Assembly (NCBI RefSeq): GCF_002764115.1
Contig: NZ_CP017940.1
Coordinates: 1,276,501-1,340,500 of the forward strand
Length of the DNA stretch: 64,000 nucleotides
Reading direction: 5' to 3'
DNA from: Phyllobacterium zundukense
GTDB taxonomy: Bacteria; Pseudomonadota; Alphaproteobacteria; Rhizobiales; Rhizobiaceae
Made by a program: the position numbers and the translations under genes. The notes under the pieces were generated by a model that was not told the DNA's origin, did not search any database, and saw only the letters and a list, made by a program, of their open reading frames with translations. Below are positions 60,825 to 64,000 of the stretch, in pieces. The first letter of the stretch is position 1; each line of letters starts with the position of its first letter.

Positions 60825-60963
60825 CGTCTCGTTCCTTGTTCATGGCACGGTGACGATGGATCATACTTCATAAATGGCGCTTTACGGCACGGTTTTTCGC
60901 AAAAGACCGCTCCGCGATGCGATTTGTGGCCCCCTACAGCTAAAATTGCGCAACGACGCTGCT

Positions 60964-62202
60964 CTAGCTTGCCAGTTTCTTGTCGGCCTTCATCTCGCTT
61001 GCGATCAGGGCACCCAGCCGGGACATACCGGTTTCGATAGTATCGGCACCCGGCAGGGAAAAATTCAAACGTATGGTGTTCCTGCCGCTTCCGTCGGCGT
61101 GGAAGGCGCTACCCGGCACAAATGCCACGCGAATTTGTTCGATCGATCGTGCCAGCAGTGCCGCGCCATCCATATCGGTCGGCAGGGTCAGCCAGACAAA
61201 CATTCCGCCTTCCGGCTTTGTCCACGTCACTCCCGCCGGCATATGGCGCGTCAGGGCTTCCAGCATGTGGTCGCGGCGCTCCCGATAATGGGCACGGGCC
61301 TTTGCCACCTGATTGTCAAAATGGCGTTCCGCAACGTGGTGAATCACCATCTGGTTGATGGTCGGGCTGTGCAGGTCCGCCGCCTGCTTGATCAGGACAA
61401 GTTTGGTGATAACCGGCTGCGCGGCGCAAACCCAGCCGACACGCAGGCCGGGCGTAAGCGTTTTCGAGAAACTGCCGGAATAGATGACACGCGTGCGGTC
61501 GATATGGCCTTCGCGCTCGATATCCAGTGCCAGCAGCGAGGGGACATTCTCGCCCCCGAAGCGCAGGGCCTGATAGGCGGCATCCTCGATGAGCGGAATG
61601 TCCAGTTCGTGGGCGAGGTCAACCAGTTTGACGCGATCGTTGCGGCTGATGGTTTCGCCGGTCGGGTTGGAAAAATCCGCGGTCAGGTAGGCCAGCTTGA
61701 CCTCGCCACCTGCCGCCTGCGCGTTGTTTCGGTAAGCAGCCGGGGTCATGTTGCCGCCTTCCGGGATCAGGCGGTCATAGCGCGGTTCATAGGCATTGAA
61801 AGCCTGCAGCGCACCGAGATAGGTTGGCCAAGTGGTGAGGATCGTGTCGCCGGGCGAAACGAACAGCTTGCCGAGATAGTCGAGCGCCTGCTGCGACCCG
61901 GTGGTGATGATGATATTGTCGATCGTGCAGGCGACGCCCAGGGACGCCATATGCCGCACCAGCCACTCGCGCAGGGGCTTGTAGCCCTCGCTGACCGAAT
62001 ACTGCAGGGCGGTGTCCGCACCCTCGCCCAAATGGTCATCATAGGCGCTGCGGATCGCATCCTTGGGAAACAGCGCCGGATCGGGGATGCCGCCCGCAAA
62101 GGAAAGGATGTCCGGCTGGTCAAGCAGCTTGAGCAGTTCACGAACCTCCGAAGCGCGCATCTTGTTGGCGCGCGTGGCATATCGGGCATCCCAGTTGTTC
62201 AT
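60964..62202 (-). CDS. PLP-dependent aminotransferase, class I/II (LysN/2-aminoadipate type)
   Basis: A 412-residue fold-type I aminotransferase. The PLP lysine lies in SGSFSKTLTPGLRVGW, the PLP-ring Asp/Tyr segment is IEDAAYQALRF, and GGIPDPALFP near residue 40 is typical of the LysN/MocR-catalytic group. No MocR DNA-binding domain is fused. The start at 62202 has GGAGG 6 nt upstream. Exact amino-acid substrate not known; 2-aminoadipate, valine or aromatic amino acids are possible. Confidence 0.87.
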   Translation of the reverse strand: MNNWDARYATRANKMRASEVRELLKLLDQPDILSFAGGIPDPALFPKDAIRSAYDDHLGEGADTALQYSVSEGYKPLREWLVRHMASLGVACTIDNIIITTGSQQALDYLGKLFVSPGDTILTTWPTYLGALQAFNAYEPRYDRLIPEGGNMTPAAYRNNAQAAGGEVKLAYLTADFSNPTGETISRNDRVKLVDLAHELDIPLIEDAAYQALRFGGENVPSLLALDIEREGHIDRTRVIYSGSFSKTLTPGLRVGWVCAAQPVITKLVLIKQAADLHSPTINQMVIHHVAERHFDNQVAKARAHYRERRDHMLEALTRHMPAGVTWTKPEGGMFVWLTLPTDMDGAALLARSIEQIRVAFVPGSAFHADGSGRNTIRLNFSLPGADTIETGMSRLGALIASEMKADKKLAS

Positions 62203-62289
62203 TGCATCCTCCACGAATTCCGGCGTTCACTCGACTGCAAATAACATAATATGTCAATAATACTGTCGTATTTTGTTGAAGCTTTCATA

Positions 62290-62317
62290 AAAAAGCCCCG
62301 GCAAACCGGGGCTTTTG
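62290..62317 (-). terminator. Rho-independent terminator after icd
   Basis: AAAAGCCCCGG (62291-62301) pairs with CCGGGGCTTTT (62306-62316). On the minus strand it is followed by TTTTTTATG, fitting termination of icd, whose stop is 23 nt away. Confidence 0.9.
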
Positions 62318-62338
62318 CAAATCGTGATGGAGCCTGGC

Positions 62339-63553
62339 TCAGGCGGCCATGGCCTTCGACAGGTTTTCGTTGATCTTGTCGAGGAAACCCGTGGTCGACA
62401 GCCAGGGCTGGTCGGGGCCGATGAGCAGCGCCAGATCCTTGGTCATGTAGCCGGCTTCGACAGTATCGACACAGACCTTCTCAAGCGTGTGGCTGAAGCG
62501 CTCGAGTTCCGCATTGCCGTCGAGCTTGGCGCGGTGGGCAAGGCCCCGTGTCCAGGCGAAGATCGAGGCGATGGAGTTGGTCGAGGTCTCCTCGCCCTTC
62601 TGGTGCTGGCGGTAGTGACGGGTCACTGTGCCGTGTGCCGCTTCGGCTTCCACCGTCTGGCCGTCCGGCGTCATCAGAACCGAGGTCATCAGGCCGAGCG
62701 AACCAAAGCCCTGCGCCACGATGTCGGACTGCACGTCGCCGTCATAGTTCTTGCAGGCCCAGACATAGCCACCCGACCACTTCAGCGCCGAAGCAACCAT
62801 GTCGTCGATCAGGCGATGCTCATAGGTGATCTTCTTTGCCGCGAACTTGTCCTTGAATTCCGCATCGAACACTTCCTGGAAGATATCCTTGAAGCGGCCG
62901 TCATAGGCCTTGAGGATGGTGTTCTTGGTCGAGAGGTAGCAGGGAACGCCGCGATTGTAAGCGTAGTTGAACGAAGCATGGGCAAAATCGCGGATGGATT
63001 CATCCAGATTGTACATGGCCATGGCAACGCCGGCGCCCGGTGCGTCGTAGACTTCGTGTTCGATAGTGGCGCCGTCCTCGCCGACGAACTTGATCGATAG
63101 CTTGCCCTTGCCGGGGAACTTGAAATCGGTGGCGCGGTACTGGTCGCCGAAAGCGTGACGGCCGACGATGATCGGCTGGGTCCAGCCCGGAACCAGACGG
63201 GGAACGTTCTTGGCGATGATCGGTTCGCGGAAAATAACGCCGCCGAGAATGTTGCGGATGGTGCCGTTGGGCGACTTCCACATCTTCTTCAGGCCGAATT
63301 CCTCAACGCGCTGTTCGTCCGGGGTGATCGTGGCGCATTTGACGCCGACGCCGTACTGCTTGATCGCATTGGCCGCATCGATCGTCACCTGGTCATTGGT
63401 GGCGTCGCGATGTTCGATGCCAAGATCGTAATATTTCAGGTCGATGTCGAGGTAAGGATGGATCAGCTTTTCCTTGATATACTGCCAGATGATGCGAGTC
63501 ATCTCGTCGCCATCGAGCTCGACGACCGGATTTGCAACCTTGATCTTTGCCAT
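62339..63553 (-). CDS. icd: NADP-dependent isocitrate dehydrogenase
   Basis: A 404-residue TCA-cycle enzyme producing 2-oxoglutarate, CO2 and NADPH. Length and motifs ([12 protein letters not shown] at 12-23, the [12 protein letters not shown] substrate loop near 94, [19 protein letters not shown] metal-binding Asp residues near 270) match the eukaryote-like homodimeric type used by Rhizobiales, not the E. coli type. It is a single transcription unit. Confidence 0.97.
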   Translation of the reverse strand: MAKIKVANPVVELDGDEMTRIIWQYIKEKLIHPYLDIDLKYYDLGIEHRDATNDQVTIDAANAIKQYGVGVKCATITPDEQRVEEFGLKKMWKSPNGTIRNILGGVIFREPIIAKNVPRLVPGWTQPIIVGRHAFGDQYRATDFKFPGKGKLSIKFVGEDGATIEHEVYDAPGAGVAMAMYNLDESIRDFAHASFNYAYNRGVPCYLSTKNTILKAYDGRFKDIFQEVFDAEFKDKFAAKKITYEHRLIDDMVASALKWSGGYVWACKNYDGDVQSDIVAQGFGSLGLMTSVLMTPDGQTVEAEAAHGTVTRHYRQHQKGEETSTNSIASIFAWTRGLAHRAKLDGNAELERFSHTLEKVCVDTVEAGYMTKDLALLIGPDQPWLSTTGFLDKINENLSKAMAA

Positions 63554-64000
63554 GGATGTTCAGCCTCTAATTTGCTGGGTGTGGGAATGTCAGCATCGGT
63601 TTTCAATGAGGGTTCGCGCCCCTATAGCACCGTGATTGCAGAACGCAAAGACAGTTGCTCAAGAAGAGGGGAGGTTATCGTCGACGTCGATGCCGATTAT
63701 CTCCCCCTTGGCGGGAGAGAAAGGATTTTCTTGGGTTTAGTCCTTGCTAAATCCTTAGAAAATCCAAGAGAGGGGGTATCTATCTCATACCCCAAATAGC
63801 CCCCTCACTTGCGATTTCTAGCACTTAGCGAGGGCTAAGATGCTGAAATCGCTTTCTCTCCCACAAGGGGGGAGATAATTGGCATCGACCTTCGCGCATC
63901 CCTTTGCACGGTAATTGCGCAACTCTGTGGAACGGCACTATCGATACGCAGCATTGCTCATCAAAAAAACGCGAGCTATGACGGCGCCATTCAATGCAAG
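63554..64000. other. Intergenic region carrying a folded repeat element
   Basis: No gene is seen here. Positions 63686-63889 form the inverted-repeat element annotated separately. The last 110 nt are unremarkable and run off the window; a short A-tract lies at 63963-63969. Confidence 0.6.
63686..63889. repeat. 204-bp inverted-repeat element with nested hairpins
   Basis: The 38-nt outer arms at 63686-63723 and 63852-63889 are reverse-complementary at 34 of 38 positions (arm core ATTATCTCCCCC and GGGAGAGAAAG). Inside are further dyads: GGATTTTC with GAAAATCC near 63723-63764, GGGGTAT with ATACCCC near 63774-63793, and a longer TTAGTCCTTGCTAA with its near-complement TTAGCGAGGGCTAA. This is a mobile-looking REP/RIME-like repeat; it has no coding capacity. 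Confidence 0.85.

Overview
The window is chromosomal DNA from an alphaproteobacterium of the order Hyphomicrobiales (Rhizobiales), most like the Phyllobacteriaceae/Brucellaceae. The evidence is a set of lineage markers: class II DAHP synthase, a NADP-malic enzyme fused to a phosphotransacetylase-like domain, CckA, a DksA with one cysteine, MbfA under an ICE-type iron element, a recA gene behind the alphaproteobacterial SOS box (GAAC-N7-GAAC), and a very large polar-growth protein of the GPR/RgsE type. Genus-level assignment is inference. The window is almost wholly housekeeping. I see no prophage, transposase, CRISPR array, rRNA or tRNA gene.

Layout. 0.1-4.5 kb: rpiA, a DUF2059 protein, glutathione reductase (gor) overlapping a gamma-glutamylcyclotransferase, and a convergent alpha/beta hydrolase. 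4.6-10.0 kb: class II DAHP synthase, nhaA, a GFA-like zinc protein, dgkA and nadE. 10.0-10.5 kb: decayed remains of a DUF4160-DUF2442 gene pair. 10.8-19.5 kb: an ABC exporter, a gltX, a DUF2865 secreted protein, maeB, then an LpxH-like phosphoesterase overlapping a GT4 glycosyltransferase. 19.5-20.2 kb: an intact DUF4160-DUF2442 pair. 20.4-26.4 kb: an MFS transporter, a dipeptide epimerase, and a four-gene Mla/Mce lipid-transport operon. 26.5-34.6 kb: the 1,715-residue GPR-like protein, a divergent Hpt-like protein, a [2Fe-2S] ferredoxin with a TrxR-type ferredoxin-NADP reductase, and a DUF922 protein.

34.7-44.9 kb: folP-folK, a secreted protein, the operon sixA-ycjX-ycjF(like), dksA, a FliO-like protein and cckA. 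44.9-50.4 kb: cysK, a LysE exporter, mbfA, an ABM/NIPSNAP gene pair divergent from an ArsR-type regulator, and an atypical SDR. 50.6-55.3 kb: two small or regulated genes, an orphan tripartite-tricarboxylate binding protein, an OmpA-type lipoprotein, and psuG with a PfkB kinase. 55.5-64.0 kb: recA, alaS, a frameshifted lipoprotein gene, a YciI-like protein, an aminotransferase, icd, and a foldable repeat element at the end.

Themes. Envelope growth and lipid handling recur (GPR-like, Mla operon, LpxH-like/GT4, DgkA, OmpA lipoprotein), as do cell-cycle signalling (CckA, DksA, SixA, Hpt-like) and redox or iron control (Gor, ferredoxin/FNR, MbfA with ICE). The most unusual material is: the intact and decayed DUF4160-DUF2442 pairs; exactly 18 contiguous 29-residue repeats in the GPR-like protein; an Hpt-like neighbour without its phosphoacceptor histidine; an ArsR regulator with two CxxC pairs beside an ABM/NIPSNAP operon; two inverted-repeat elements; and five tail-to-tail gene pairs that overlap by exactly 4 nt.
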